NCBI RefSeq assembly: GCF_902506425.1
Contig: NZ_LR732469.1
Location: 310,001 to 374,000, forward strand
Length of the DNA stretch: 64,000 nucleotides
Origin: Novosphingobium sp. 9U
GTDB taxonomy: Bacteria > Pseudomonadota > Alphaproteobacteria > Sphingomonadales > Sphingomonadaceae
Direction: 5' to 3'
The translations under genes were made by a program, and so were the position numbers. The notes below the pieces were generated by a model, which was given only the letters and a program-made list of their open reading frames with translations, made no database searches and was not told the origin of the DNA. Below are positions 38,739 through 48,400 of the stretch, in pieces; within the stretch, counting starts at the first letter, position 1; each line of letters begins with the position of its first letter.

Positions 38739-40571
38739 ATGTCAGCCCCGCTTCCGCTGCGCAATATCGCGATCATCGCGCACGTCGACCATGGCAAGAC
38801 CACGCTCGTCGACCAGCTTTTCCGCCAGTCCGGCACCTTCCGCGACAACCAGCGCGTCGAAGAACGCGCGATGGATTCGAACGATCTCGAAAAGGAGCGC
38901 GGGATCACGATTCTCGCGAAGCCGACCTCGATCGAGTGGAATGGCTATCGCATCAACATCGTCGACACCCCCGGCCACGCCGACTTCGGTGCCGAAGTGG
39001 AGCGCATCCTCTCGATGGTCGACGGCGTGATCCTGCTCGTCGATAGCTCGGAAGGCGCGATGCCGCAGACCAAGTTCGTCACCGGCAAGGCGCTGGGCCT
39101 GGGCTTGAAGCCGATTGTCGTGGTCAACAAGATCGACCGTCCCGACGGCCGCCACGCCGAAGTGCTAGACGAGGTATTCGACCTGTTCGTCAGCCTTGAT
39201 GCCAATGACGAGCAGCTGGACTTCCCGACGCTCTACGCTTCGGGCCGCAACGGCTATGCCAGCACCGATCCCGACGCGCGCGAAGGCACGCTGACGCCCC
39301 TGTTTGAAAAGATCGTCGAGCACGTTCCGGCGCCTGAGGCCGACGTCGATGGCCCGTTCAAGTTCCTGGTGACGCTGCTCGATCGCGACAACTTCCTCGG
39401 CCGCATCCTGACCGGCAAGGTCCAGTCGGGCCGCATCAAGCTGAACGACCAGATCCGCGCCCTCGACAACGACGGCAACGTCGTTGAGACCGGCCGCGCC
39501 TCCAAGCTGCTCGCCTTCCACGGCCTGGATCGCATCCCCGTCGAGGAAGCCAAGGCCGGCGACATCATCTCGATCGCGGGCCTGACCACCGCCACGGTGT
39601 CGAACACGATCGCCGATCCGAGCGTAACCGATCCGCTCCACGCGCAGCCGATCGATCCGCCGACGCTGTCGATGCGCTTTGCCGTCAACGATTCGCCGAT
39701 GGCGGGCCGTGAAGGCAGCAAGGTGACCAGCCGCATGATCCGCGACCGCCTCGCGCGCGAAGCCGAGACCAACGTCGCCATTCGCGTCACCGAAAGCGCC
39801 GACAAGGACAGCTTCGAAGTCGCCGGCCGTGGCGAGCTTCAGCTGGGCGTCGTCATCGAGACGATGCGCCGCGAAGGCTTCGAGCTGGGCATCAGCCGCC
39901 CGCGCGTGCTGTTCGGTGAAGACGCGAACGGCAAGAAGACCGAGCCGTACGAGACCGTGGTGATCGACGTGGACGACGAGTACTCGGGCACGGTCGTCGA
40001 GAAGATGAACATCCGCAAGGGTGAGATGACCGACATGCGTCCGAGCGGTGGCGGCAAGACCCGCATAACCTTCTCGGCACCCTCGCGCGGCCTGATCGGC
40101 TACCACGGCGAGTTCCTGTCGGACACCCGCGGCACCGGCATCATGAACCGCCTGTTCGAGAAGTACGACGCGCACAAGGGTCCGATTCCGGGGCGCAAGA
40201 ACGGCGTCCTGATCTCCAACGGCGCCGGCGAAGCGAACGCCTATGCGCTCGGCCCCTTGGAAGAGCGTGGCGTGTTGTTCGTCGGCGTCGGCGAGCCGCT
40301 CTACGAAGGCATGATCATCGGTGAAAACGCCAAGCCCGACGATCTTGAAGTGAACCCGATGAAGTCCAAGCAGCTGACGAACTTCCGTTCGACCGGCAAG
40401 GACGACGCCATCCGCCTGACGCCGCCGCGCGTGATGACGCTGGAGCAGGCGATCGCCTACATCGACGACGACGAGATGGTCGAAGTCACGCCGAAGTCGA
40501 TCCGCCTGCGCAAGGCGATTCTCGATCCCAACGAGCGCAAGAAGGCCAGCCGCAAGAAGGACGCTGCGTAA
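38739..40571 (+). CDS. typA: Translational GTPase TypA/BipA
   Basis: TypA is an EF-G-like ribosome-associated GTPase needed in stress and cold. The 610-residue product has G1 [16 protein letters not shown]2-region [15 protein letters not shown]3 DTPGHADF and G4 NKIDRPDGR, then EF-G-like domains and the TypA-specific C-terminal domain ([15 protein letters not shown]). The usual DFGGEVER after G3 reads [11 protein letters not shown] 38739 fits family starts; upstream in-frame codons look non-coding. A terminator follows at 40627. Confidence 0.97.
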   Translation: MSAPLPLRNIAIIAHVDHGKTTLVDQLFRQSGTFRDNQRVEERAMDSNDLEKERGITILAKPTSIEWNGYRINIVDTPGHADFGAEVERILSMVDGVILLVDSSEGAMPQTKFVTGKALGLGLKPIVVVNKIDRPDGRHAEVLDEVFDLFVSLDANDEQLDFPTLYASGRNGYASTDPDAREGTLTPLFEKIVEHVPAPEADVDGPFKFLVTLLDRDNFLGRILTGKVQSGRIKLNDQIRALDNDGNVVETGRASKLLAFHGLDRIPVEEAKAGDIISIAGLTTATVSNTIADPSVTDPLHAQPIDPPTLSMRFAVNDSPMAGREGSKVTSRMIRDRLAREAETNVAIRVTESADKDSFEVAGRGELQLGVVIETMRREGFELGISRPRVLFGEDANGKKTEPYETVVIDVDDEYSGTVVEKMNIRKGEMTDMRPSGGGKTRITFSAPSRGLIGYHGEFLSDTRGTGIMNRLFEKYDAHKGPIPGRKNGVLISNGAGEANAYALGPLEERGVLFVGVGEPLYEGMIIGENAKPDDLEVNPMKSKQLTNFRSTGKDDAIRLTPPRVMTLEQAIAYIDDDEMVEVTPKSIRLRKAILDPNERKKASRKKDAA

Positions 40572-40586
40572 GCCTCAACCACGCTT

Positions 40587-40760
40587 CCTCATCCCCGCAC
40601 AGGCGGGGATCGATCTCCGGGGCTAACAGAAAGCGCCAGCGGCGGGGTTAAACCCACTGCTGGCGCTTTCTTGTTGGGATCGCGAGGTGCCGTTTGGCTG
40701 AACCCCGGCGAGTTGGGCTAAGTCACGGAATCAATCCCCGCCTGCGCGGGGATGACGAAC
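40587..40760. repeat. Palindromic repeat pair, family D, around the typA terminator
   Basis: CATCCCCGCACAGGCGGGGATC near 40590 and AATCCCCGCCTGCGCGGGGAT near 40732 are two hairpins in inverted arrangement, with the typA terminator between them. It occupies the convergent typA/hemerythrin junction. Confidence 0.7.
40627..40675 (+). terminator. Rho-independent terminator after typA
   Basis: GAAAGCGCCAGC pairs with GCTGGCGCTTTC, with an inner GGGTT/AACCC pairing, followed by TTGTT. It also reads as a terminator from the other strand for the hemerythrin gene. Confidence 0.85.
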
Positions 40761-40808
40761 AGACGGTGAGATCGAGGGGCGACCTCCTTGGCCGCCCCAA
40801 ACTCCATG

Positions 40809-41387
40809 TCAGGCAATTTCGGATAGGTGTGCCGGCTGGTTGCCGCCGCCGCTGCTGCCGCGATCGTAGCGGCCGAACTCCTCGGCGTAGCGCTTCGTCA
40901 TGGCTTGCTGCTTTTCCAGCGGCACGTTCTGGATCACGTCGGGGAACCAGCTGCTCTCTTCCTGGTAGACGTGCTGCAGCACTGCGCCCTGGATGTGCTC
41001 CAGCTTGTCCCGCCACTCCTGGCTCATCGGGTCGAGGTTTTCGAGGATCGCCATGTTGATCTTGGCGGCAGCTTGCTCCTCGTATGCCATGGTCGCGCGC
41101 GCCTTGCTGCTGCCCTCGACGAGAGAGGGGTAGATCACCGCCTCTTCGGCATTGGCATGGGCCATCAGGATGCCGCCCAACTCGGTAGCGGCGGCGCGGC
41201 GCTCCCCGGCCCCGGCGGCGTTAAGCGCCTGGCCGAAAGCGGATTCGATCTGGCGGTGGTGGTCGAGGATCTGGCCGAGCCAGTCATCGCCCTGAGACAA
41301 TTGCTCGGCCTTGCGGCGAGCCTCGGCACGGTCTTCCTGCGAGGCCATCGGTGTGACGGCGGCGGCAATCTTATCGAGAAGGGACAT
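40809..41387 (-). CDS. Hemerythrin HHE domain protein
   Basis: The 192-residue helical product has the HHE metal residues LDHHRQIE (about 42), MAHANAEEAVIYP (about 75) and LQHVYQEESSWFPD (about 137). Hemerythrin-like proteins bind a di-iron centre and act in oxygen or nitric-oxide sensing or iron storage; which applies here cannot be read. It is predicted cytoplasmic, with no signal peptide. It is convergent with typA. Confidence 0.88.
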   Translation of the reverse strand: MSLLDKIAAAVTPMASQEDRAEARRKAEQLSQGDDWLGQILDHHRQIESAFGQALNAAGAGERRAAATELGGILMAHANAEEAVIYPSLVEGSSKARATMAYEEQAAAKINMAILENLDPMSQEWRDKLEHIQGAVLQHVYQEESSWFPDVIQNVPLEKQQAMTKRYAEEFGRYDRGSSGGGNQPAHLSEIA

Positions 41388-41695
41388 CGGCGTAACTCCG
41401 TGTTTTGCAGTCCCTTACTAAGCGCCTGCCAAGCTCTGCCCGTTCCGCACCGCTCTGCGGATGAACGCACATGCGCACCGTTCTGACTGACCGGCATAAG
41501 CTTCAAAGTGCCTGGTGAAGACGGGTCTCAGGAAGGATCACGCCAGGTTGTTCATAGCCGAGGCGACAAAGCTGAACAATCGCTGCAGCGTCCGTCCCGC
41601 AGCAGTTCAGTTTACGTCCGCTAGAACAACATCAACGAACCGACGTGCGCACCGCCAGAGTTTGGCTCCGCCTCCGTCGGCTCAGGAGATTGGAC
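41388..41695. other. Promoter-bearing divergent region
   Basis: No gene is supported. It separates the hemerythrin gene (minus) from a secreted-protein gene (plus). CTGAAC (41572-41577) and GTTCAG (41605-41610), with GCTGC/GCAGC between, form an inverted motif about 90 bases ahead of the gene at 41696. Confidence 0.4.
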
Positions 41696-42052
41696 ATGAA
41701 CATCATCCACAAGGGCGTCCTTGCTTCGACCCTCGCCGCCAGTGCCATCGTCTCAACCGCGTCGCCTGCCATGGCCCGCGACTACTATCGCGATCGCGGG
41801 GACAACACAGCGGCAGTGGCGATCGGCGCCGGTATCATCGGCCTTGCCGTCGGCGCGATTGCAGCCTCGAGCAACCACAACGATCGCTATTACGACCGCC
41901 GCTACTATCGCAATGGCGACGGCTACTATCGTGACAACCGGTCGTACTATCGCAACGACCGCTACTATGACCGCTCGCGCCGCTATGACTCGCGCGACTG
42001 GAACAACCGCAGTCGCTATGACGATCGCTACTACGGTCGCCGCGGGTACTGA
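41696..42052 (+). CDS. Secreted glycine-zipper, Tyr/Arg/Asp-rich protein
   Basis: The 118-residue product has a signal peptide (MNIIHKGVLASTLAASAIV, probable cleavage after PAMA near residue 24), a hydrophobic glycine-zipper stretch (AVAIGAGIIGLAVGAIAA, about 36-53) and then a tail made almost only of Tyr, Arg, Asp, Asn and Ser (NDRYYDRRYYRNGDGYYRD). AGGAG precedes the ATG. The gene at 43247 has the same plan and nearly the same zipper. Such proteins may insert in or span the outer membrane; the function is unknown. A strong terminator follows. Confidence 0.8.
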   Translation: MNIIHKGVLASTLAASAIVSTASPAMARDYYRDRGDNTAAVAIGAGIIGLAVGAIAASSNHNDRYYDRRYYRNGDGYYRDNRSYYRNDRYYDRSRRYDSRDWNNRSRYDDRYYGRRGY

Positions 42053-42103
42053 GTTCGTCAAGCCGTCAGGCGGCTACCCCTTGCACGTCTGATCGGCAAA
42101 ACT

Positions 42104-42137
42104 GGCGCCCGGTTCGTAAGAGCCGGGCGCCTTTTTC
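42104..42137. terminator. Bidirectional terminator between secreted protein and outer-membrane barrel
   Basis: GGCGCCCGGTTC and GAGCCGGGCGCC form the stem, followed by TTTTTCG on the plus strand; the minus strand ends in AGTTTT. It serves the convergent genes at 41696 and 42154. Confidence 0.9.
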
Positions 42138-42153
42138 GTGCTGGTGCCGGAAC

Positions 42154-42996
42154 TTAGAAGTGGAAACCGACCGTCGCGCGCAGCGAGTGGTAGTCGAAAT
42201 CCTTGTCCGCGACCTTGATGTTGGTGCCACCGGCGCCGCCGATCAGGAACGGGTTGTTTGCCGGCGCGGTACCCCGGCCCACGGACACGTTGTACTTGTT
42301 GTCCTTGTAGCGGTTGTACAGGTACTCGACACCCAGACTGACGTTGTTGGTCACCATGATCTCGCCGCCGCCGCCGGCCTGCCAGCCGAAGCGGGTCTTG
42401 CCATCGCGGTTCTCGTCGAACGAGTTCAAGCCGTTGGTGGTGAGGAAGCGGTGGTTGATCTTCGCCAGGCTGGCACCACCGGTGACGTAGAACAGCGCTC
42501 CGCCGCCAGGCGTGTAGCCGGCGCGCAGGCGGGCAGCGACGCTGTAGTCCAGCTTGCGCTCGACCGTGTAGCTCGCGGGCGTAGTGCTGAAGCCCGTGGC
42601 GCGGTCGATCGACTCGTTCTTGCTGCCTTCGATCAGGCCGCCCAGAACGAAGTTGTTCATGCGGCGATCGTAGCCGATGCGCCCGCCGTACTCGAGGCCG
42701 TCCTTGTCTCCGCGGCACCCGTCGGCGGCGCGCGCCGAGTTCGCACGGCCGTTGCAGAACCCGGGCGAGAAGGCGTTGGCGCCGGCGGCGGTGGTGACGG
42801 TATCGTCATAGCGGCCATCGCCATCGTTATCGAACACCAGACCCCGGCCATTGTAGTTGCCGTTCGCCGCGGTGCCGACGAAGCCGCCGATATAGGGGCC
42901 ATCGAAGTGGGCATCGCGATCCTGGGCCATGGCCGGGACAGCAGCGAGGGCGGCCAGCCCGAATGCGATGGCCGTCATTGTCGAACGTGCGTGCAT
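42154..42996 (-). CDS. Outer-membrane beta-barrel protein (Omp25/Omp31 type)
   Basis: The 280-residue product has a signal peptide (ARSTMTAIAFGLAALAAV, cleavage after AMA near residue 24), followed by amphipathic beta strands with the pattern GPYIGGFVG, GGRIGYDRRM, ARLRAGYTPGGG, FGWQAGGGGEI and a C-terminal aromatic residue (LRATVGFHF), the BAM signal. It probably forms a small eight-stranded barrel of the opacity/Omp25 family. An extra loop of about 50 residues contains FDNDGDGRYDD, which resembles a calcium loop. AGGA precedes ATG 42996. It lies between the two glycine-zipper protein genes. Confidence 0.88.
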   Translation of the reverse strand: MHARSTMTAIAFGLAALAAVPAMAQDRDAHFDGPYIGGFVGTAANGNYNGRGLVFDNDGDGRYDDTVTTAAGANAFSPGFCNGRANSARAADGCRGDKDGLEYGGRIGYDRRMNNFVLGGLIEGSKNESIDRATGFSTTPASYTVERKLDYSVAARLRAGYTPGGGALFYVTGGASLAKINHRFLTTNGLNSFDENRDGKTRFGWQAGGGGEIMVTNNVSLGVEYLYNRYKDNKYNVSVGRGTAPANNPFLIGGAGGTNIKVADKDFDYHSLRATVGFHF

Positions 42997-43246
42997 GTTG
43001 TCGTTCCTATGTAAACTTAACGGATGTGAACCTTCCCTCGCCCGCATAAAGTCGCGGAATGCAGGCAAGTTGCCGCCCCAAAGGGCATTTTGAGGAACCT
43101 GTGACATCCGCGCCACGTTCGCTCTGGCAGGCCCGCTATCAGGGTTAAGACGTGGTTCAGCGCCAACCTGCTGAATGGATCATCTCGAATGTATCGAGGC
43201 GCCCGCCGATTCCGCCGTACTTGGCAGGCTCCGGAAGGGAGTACCA

Positions 43247-43768
43247 ATGAAGACGTTTTTCAAGACTTTGGGCGTGACGGCGGCGCTGGCTGCGACTTCG
43301 CTTGGCTTCGTGCAGAGTGCCGAGGCACGTGACCGCTGGGGCCGTCGAGGCGGCGGAGACGATGCCGCCATCGCCATTGGTGCCGGCATCATCGGCTTGG
43401 CCGTTGGCGCCGCAATCGCGGACCGTGGCGATGGCCGGTACTACGACCGGCGCTACTATGACAGCCGGCGGTACGTGACCGTGCGCGGTCGTCCTGGATA
43501 TTACTACTACTACGACAATGCCCCACGTCGCTATTATCAGGACCGCTACTTCGGCCGCCAAGGCTATTACGGGTACGGGTATGGTAATGGCTACTACGGC
43601 AACCGCTGGGACCGTGGCTATGGTCGGGGCAACTGGGACCGTCGCGGGTACGGCAATCGCGACTGGGATCGCCGGGGCGACTGGCGCGGAGACCGTCGTG
43701 GCTGGGATGGCCGTGATCGGGACGGGCGCGGTTGGGACCGCGGCGGTCACGGCGACTGGCGTCGATAG
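43247..43768 (+). CDS. Secreted glycine-zipper protein with Gly/Tyr/Arg/Trp-rich repeats
   Basis: The 173-residue product has a signal peptide (MKTFFKTLGVTAALAATSL, cleavage after SAEA near 27), then AIAIGAGIIGLAVGAAIA (about 41-58), almost the zipper of the 41696 product, and a long tail of Tyr-rich (RYYDRRYYDSRRY) and then Arg-Asp-Trp-Gly-rich repeats (GNRDWDRRGDWRGDRRG). It is highly basic. GGAAGGGAG stands before the ATG. Function unknown; the tail could bind anionic glycans or nucleic acid at the cell surface. Confidence 0.8.
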   Translation: MKTFFKTLGVTAALAATSLGFVQSAEARDRWGRRGGGDDAAIAIGAGIIGLAVGAAIADRGDGRYYDRRYYDSRRYVTVRGRPGYYYYYDNAPRRYYQDRYFGRQGYYGYGYGNGYYGNRWDRGYGRGNWDRRGYGNRDWDRRGDWRGDRRGWDGRDRDGRGWDRGGHGDWRR

Positions 43769-43889
43769 GAATGGCGGGGCTCGGGCACGCGCCTGAGCCC
43801 CCTCCTCAACTCGCCGTTCCTGCCTGGCTGGCTCTGTCGTAAATCGCAGCCTCGCCAAGCGCAACGCGCAAGGCTATGGGCAGCCGACC

Positions 43890-45044
43890 ATGGACACTGC
43901 CGACCTGCGCATCGCCCTGTTTTCGGGCAATTACAATTATGTTCGGGACGGAGCGAACCAGGCACTTAATCGCCTTGCGGGCTACCTGCTCGACCAAGGC
44001 GCGGCGGTGCGGATCTACTCGCCGACAGTTGCGAACCCCGCGTTCGAGCCGACCGGCGATCTGGTCGGCGTACGGGCGCTGCCCATCCCGGGCCGGGGTG
44101 AATACCGCATGCCGCTGTGGCTGCCGCGCAAGGTGCGCAAGGACCTCAGGGACTTCGCGCCCAATGTGGTGCACGTCTCCTCGCCCGACCCGGTCAGCCA
44201 CGAGGCAGTGAGCTGGGCACGCAAGCATGAGCTGCCCGTGCTCGCCTCGGTGCACACGCGGTTCGAGACCTATTTTCGGTATTACAACATGGCTTGGGCA
44301 GAGCCACTGATGGAGGCGTTCCTGCGTCGCTTCTATCGCCGCTGCGACGCCCTTGTCGCCCCGTCCGAAAGCATGGCGCAAGTGCTGCGCGAGCAGCGGA
44401 TGAACTACGACATCACGATCTGGTCGCGCGGTGTCGACCGCGAGGTGTTCAATCCCGACGTGCGCTCGCTCGAGTGGCGGCGCTCGCTCGGCATCGGCGA
44501 CGACGAGATTGCGATCGGCTTCCTGGGGCGCCTGGTCATGGAGAAGGGCCTCGACGTCTTCTCGGACACCATCGACGCCCTTCGTCGGCGCGGCGTGCCG
44601 CACAAAGTGCTGGTGATCGGCGAAGGCCCTGCGCGCGAGTGGTTCGAGAGCCGGTTGCCGGGCGCCGCGTTCGTTGGCTTCCAGGCGGGCGCTGACCTCG
44701 GCCGCGCCGTCGCCAGCATGGACGTGCTGTTCAACCCCTCTGTCACCGAGACGTTCGGCAACGTCACTTTAGAGGCGATGGCGTGCGCCCTGCCCGTCGT
44801 CGCCGCGGCCGCGACCGGGAGCGAGAGCCTGGTCGAGGACCACGTCTCGGGCCGCCTCATCCGGCCCGGCGCAGTGCACCAGTTCGCCGAGGCACTGCGC
44901 GGCTATGTCGAGAACGCCGAGCTGCGTGCCCGCCATGGCGCTGCCGGCGAGCGCCGCGCGCTGGACTTCAGCTGGGACCGGATCAACCAGGCCGTCGCCG
45001 ATACCTACCTGCGTCTGGTCCGCCGCAAGCCTGGGCGCGGTTAA
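43890..45044 (+). CDS. GT4 family glycosyltransferase
   Basis: The 384-residue product has two Rossmann-like halves of the GT-B fold. It begins LRIALFSGNYNYVRDGANQAL, has VVHVSSPDPVSHEAV at the end of the N-terminal domain and the retaining-enzyme ExxxxxxxE motif in TETFGNVTLEAMACALPVV. It resembles the SqdX/MgtA/PimB branch that transfers sugars to lipids. The acceptor is unknown. It stands alone, following the second glycine-zipper gene by about 120 bases. Confidence 0.92.
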   Translation: MDTADLRIALFSGNYNYVRDGANQALNRLAGYLLDQGAAVRIYSPTVANPAFEPTGDLVGVRALPIPGRGEYRMPLWLPRKVRKDLRDFAPNVVHVSSPDPVSHEAVSWARKHELPVLASVHTRFETYFRYYNMAWAEPLMEAFLRRFYRRCDALVAPSESMAQVLREQRMNYDITIWSRGVDREVFNPDVRSLEWRRSLGIGDDEIAIGFLGRLVMEKGLDVFSDTIDALRRRGVPHKVLVIGEGPAREWFESRLPGAAFVGFQAGADLGRAVASMDVLFNPSVTETFGNVTLEAMACALPVVAAAATGSESLVEDHVSGRLIRPGAVHQFAEALRGYVENAELRARHGAAGERRALDFSWDRINQAVADTYLRLVRRKPGRG

Positions 45045-45460
45045 GGCCGCCGGCCCCACCCTCTTCCATGATCTTCGGGCTCAACCCAACGCCCTGACTC
45101 AGAACCTTTAGTTCACGCCTACCCCCACCTCGCGCTTGGGCGCATCTTTGACGCTGTCGCCGCACATCCGGCACATAGTCGGTGAACTACTCGGTACGGC
45201 AAGGTTGTTGCTTCGGACCGAGGCGAGGCGCCCGCTCGGCTCGGTCCAGCCAAGGCCGCGTTCAACCAAGAGCACTCGGCCGTCATGGTTTCTTGAAGTG
45301 GGTCGTTGTAATTTCACGTTTTACATGCCCGCAACAAGGTCACGGTAAAGCAAAGACAGCCGTTTGATCCATTTCGCGCCTAGAAGCGCGTTGCCGCCGC
45401 GACAATTAGTGATACCGTTGTGCACTGCTGCGAATCAGATCACTCCGGGGGGAAGTGCTC
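45045..45460. other. Gene-free region ahead of the 1103-residue protein
   Basis: No clear gene. A minus-strand 22-codon frame (about 45176-45108, MCRMCGDSVKDAPKREVG) has a C-x-x-C look but no partner motif, and I do not call it. The last 60 bases hold GGGGGGAAG, the ribosome-binding site of the next gene, and presumably its promoter. Confidence 0.4.
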
Positions 45461-48400
45461 ATGAAGCTTTGGCTTGCCATCGCGATACTTGGCGCGATCT
45501 ATGCCGTCATTCACGTCTTGCTGATACCCGCGATCGAGCGGAACTGGCTGGCGATGAGCAATGGCAAGAAATACGCGAAAGCCGGCACCATCGCAGCGCT
45601 CGAGACACTCCGGGATTTCCTCAAGATCGCGCTGATCGTGTTCGTAGCCGCGTTCGTGATCCTGAGTGTGGTCACGCTCGTCTCGCCGGCATTCGGCGGC
45701 ACGCTGCTGCAGTGGACCTACCACGCCGTTTCGACGCTGAACGACGTCATCTCGCCCATGCGTGACTTCCTGGGCGGCCTTGTGTTGTGGATCGCGCTCG
45801 CCGCCCTGTTCTGGGCAGCCTGGCGCATGCGCAAGGGCGGCATCACCGCGGCACTCGAAGCCGAACGGCACCGCCAGATCGACGCGCTGTTCGCCGACGA
45901 TGCGCAGTTCGAGGATCTGCCACCCTCTTCGGACATGGATGTTGTCGCCGGCAATATCGCCACGGTCGATGCATTGATGGCGCAACTTCAGGATGCCGGG
46001 GGGCCGGAAGCGTCCGCCAAGCTGAAGCAGCTTGAAACCATGCGCGACCAACTGGTGACGCAGTACACCTACATGGACGTCGATCGCCGTATCGACTTGT
46101 CGTCCGTGCCGATCGACGAGGCTGAGCCGGGTCCGGGCATCTGGGCTCGCCTGCGCCTGGGCCTGTTCAGCAAGGGCATGCAATCAACGCTGGGCGGCAC
46201 CGGCAAGTTGCTCAAGCGAGTGGGCACATCCGCTGCCTGCCTGCTCGTCGTCGGCGTCAGCGCGCCCGTCCTCGCCGCTAGCGGGATCATCCCCACACTC
46301 GGCTCGATCAACGACCTGCAGGTTTACCGCACGCAAGCGCTGGCGCAGGAAAGCCTTAAGCAGATCGCCCGCGTTGCTGCATCAAAGCCTCCCGCACCTC
46401 AACAAGACGAGCAGGAAGAGCCCGACGCTGCTCCGGGCGCTGTATCGCCCTATCGCGTCGCGGCGCAGCAGTTCGCGCATTCGCTTGCCGGATCGTCCGA
46501 CTTCCGCTCCTCGCTTGCGCACGCCCAGCCGGATCTTGGCAACGCCCCTGCCGCATTGCGCGATGCCGATCGCGTTGTTGAGGAAGTGGCGATCCGCGAC
46601 GCCTTGCTGCGCGAGTTCTCCGCCAACTCGTCCGAGCGCGCTGTCGCCCTGCGCGGAGTGGGCTTCGGCGACTTCGATGCCATGCCGCCGGAGGCGCGCC
46701 AGCGCTACGGCGCCTTCCGCGAGCACGTCGCTCGAGAGGCCTCGGCGCCGCGCCAGGATGCGGTGGTCGACCGGCTGGAGCAGTGGCTGCGCGCCAAGGC
46801 CGATGCTTCGCCGCGGTTCAAGAAGCGGCTGTTGGCTGGCGTCGCCTTGTTCCAGCAGCCGGCGACGCTGGGCGACATGTTCAGCACGGTGGTCGACGAA
46901 GTGCTGTCGGATTCGATCAAGGCCGCGCTGCCCGATCCGGGTGCCCCCGGCCTGTTCGCGGACAAGGCGTTTGGCGCGGGTGAGGATGGCTTGAACACCG
47001 CAAGCTCGCGCATGGTCCAATCCAAACTGACCGACTTCCTCAACGACATCGAAGCGGGCAAGCCCTACGCCAAGGCTATCGAAGGCGTGCGGAGCGGCCG
47101 CAGGGTTCCTGCCTACTTCCTGCGGTCTGAGGCGCCGGCCGTGCATGCGCGACTGGCGCAAGCGGATGACAGCGTCACGCGCATCGCCGCCACCGCAAAC
47201 GACCTGCACCCCAGCCTGCAGGCGGCCGACAACCCGAAGGCTGCGGTCCGCGTCGAGCAGGCAGTGGTGCGCCTTCAATCGGCGGCGTCAGGATCTGCGC
47301 CGGCGCTGCGTCAGGCGCTCGAGGGCTCGGCCGGATCATACGAGGACCTGTTTCCGGGTCGTGCCCAGGCGATGAACGAGTCGCCGCTCGGCAAGGCACT
47401 GTCGAAGGTGTTCAGCTACTCCGTGGAGATGCCGGCCACGGTGTCGAATGCGGTGTCCGGCCTGGCCGACATCGCGGATTTCGCCAATTTCGGAGGCTCG
47501 GGAGCGAAGCGAGCTTCCGCTGGCGCCTCGCGCAGCTTCGCGCGGCTGATGGGGTCGGTGCGAGTCGGCGGAGTGCTGATCGGCTCGACACCAACAAAGG
47601 GCGCCCCGTTGCAGGTGCAGGACATCGTCTGGCAGTCGCAAGGCCGCGATGTCGCAATCAGCCTCCTCCAAAACGGCCGCATCGTGCCGATCGGCAAATT
47701 CGATGGCGAGATGGTCCAGCAGGCGCTCGCCTATGCAGCAGATGAGCGGCCGACCACGGTGACGATGACGTCGGGACCACTGATGCTGGGCATGTTGCGC
47801 GTCCACATCCATCCCGCGCTGCTCGACTCCGAACTCGGCTGCGAGATGATGGAGCTCGACCGCTTCGTCGATACCGCGACGTCGGACTGGGAGCCGCGTG
47901 AGGAATGGTCGACGATGGCCGAGACGCAACTGGCCGTCTACAACGGCGCCGCTGGCGACCGCGACAGGCTCGATAACCTGGATGTTCCGTTCGAGACAGC
48001 CGTCAACCAGGCATTCCCCAGCAGCTGGAACGCCGCCGATCCCAAGATGTCGTTGTTCGCGCACGATCCGGAGCGCTTCGACGGCGCCTTGGTCAAGCGC
48101 ATGGGCGAATGCCGTTCGCAGTTGGGCCAAGGCCATAAGGCGTACATGACCTGCGTCGGTTCGCCGGTCGACCCGCTGCGCTATCCCTCGCAGCCATACG
48201 CCGTCTGGAGCGGAGTGCGCGAGGCATCCTATCCGCTCTCGCTCGACAGCTTACGCTATGGCCCCTCCGCAAATCGGCTCCGCTTCATGCTCCAGGTCGC
48301 CTTCGAGCGCCAGCCGCCGTGCGACGACGAAGCCTGCGAGAACATGGCTCCGGGTACGCCCTGGGAGTTCCCGGCGATCGCCTCGGGCCTGAGCGAACGT

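Noticed and set aside
41388..41480. Possible EcfG general-stress promoter (GGAAC near the hemerythrin start)
   Set aside because: GGAAC is present on the minus strand, but no GTT stands at the right 15-17 base distance; only CGCTT is found.
45108..45176. Small minus-strand frame with a C-x-x-C motif
   Set aside because: Only 22 codons, no ribosome-binding site seen, and it sits in a promoter-like region with no partner gene.
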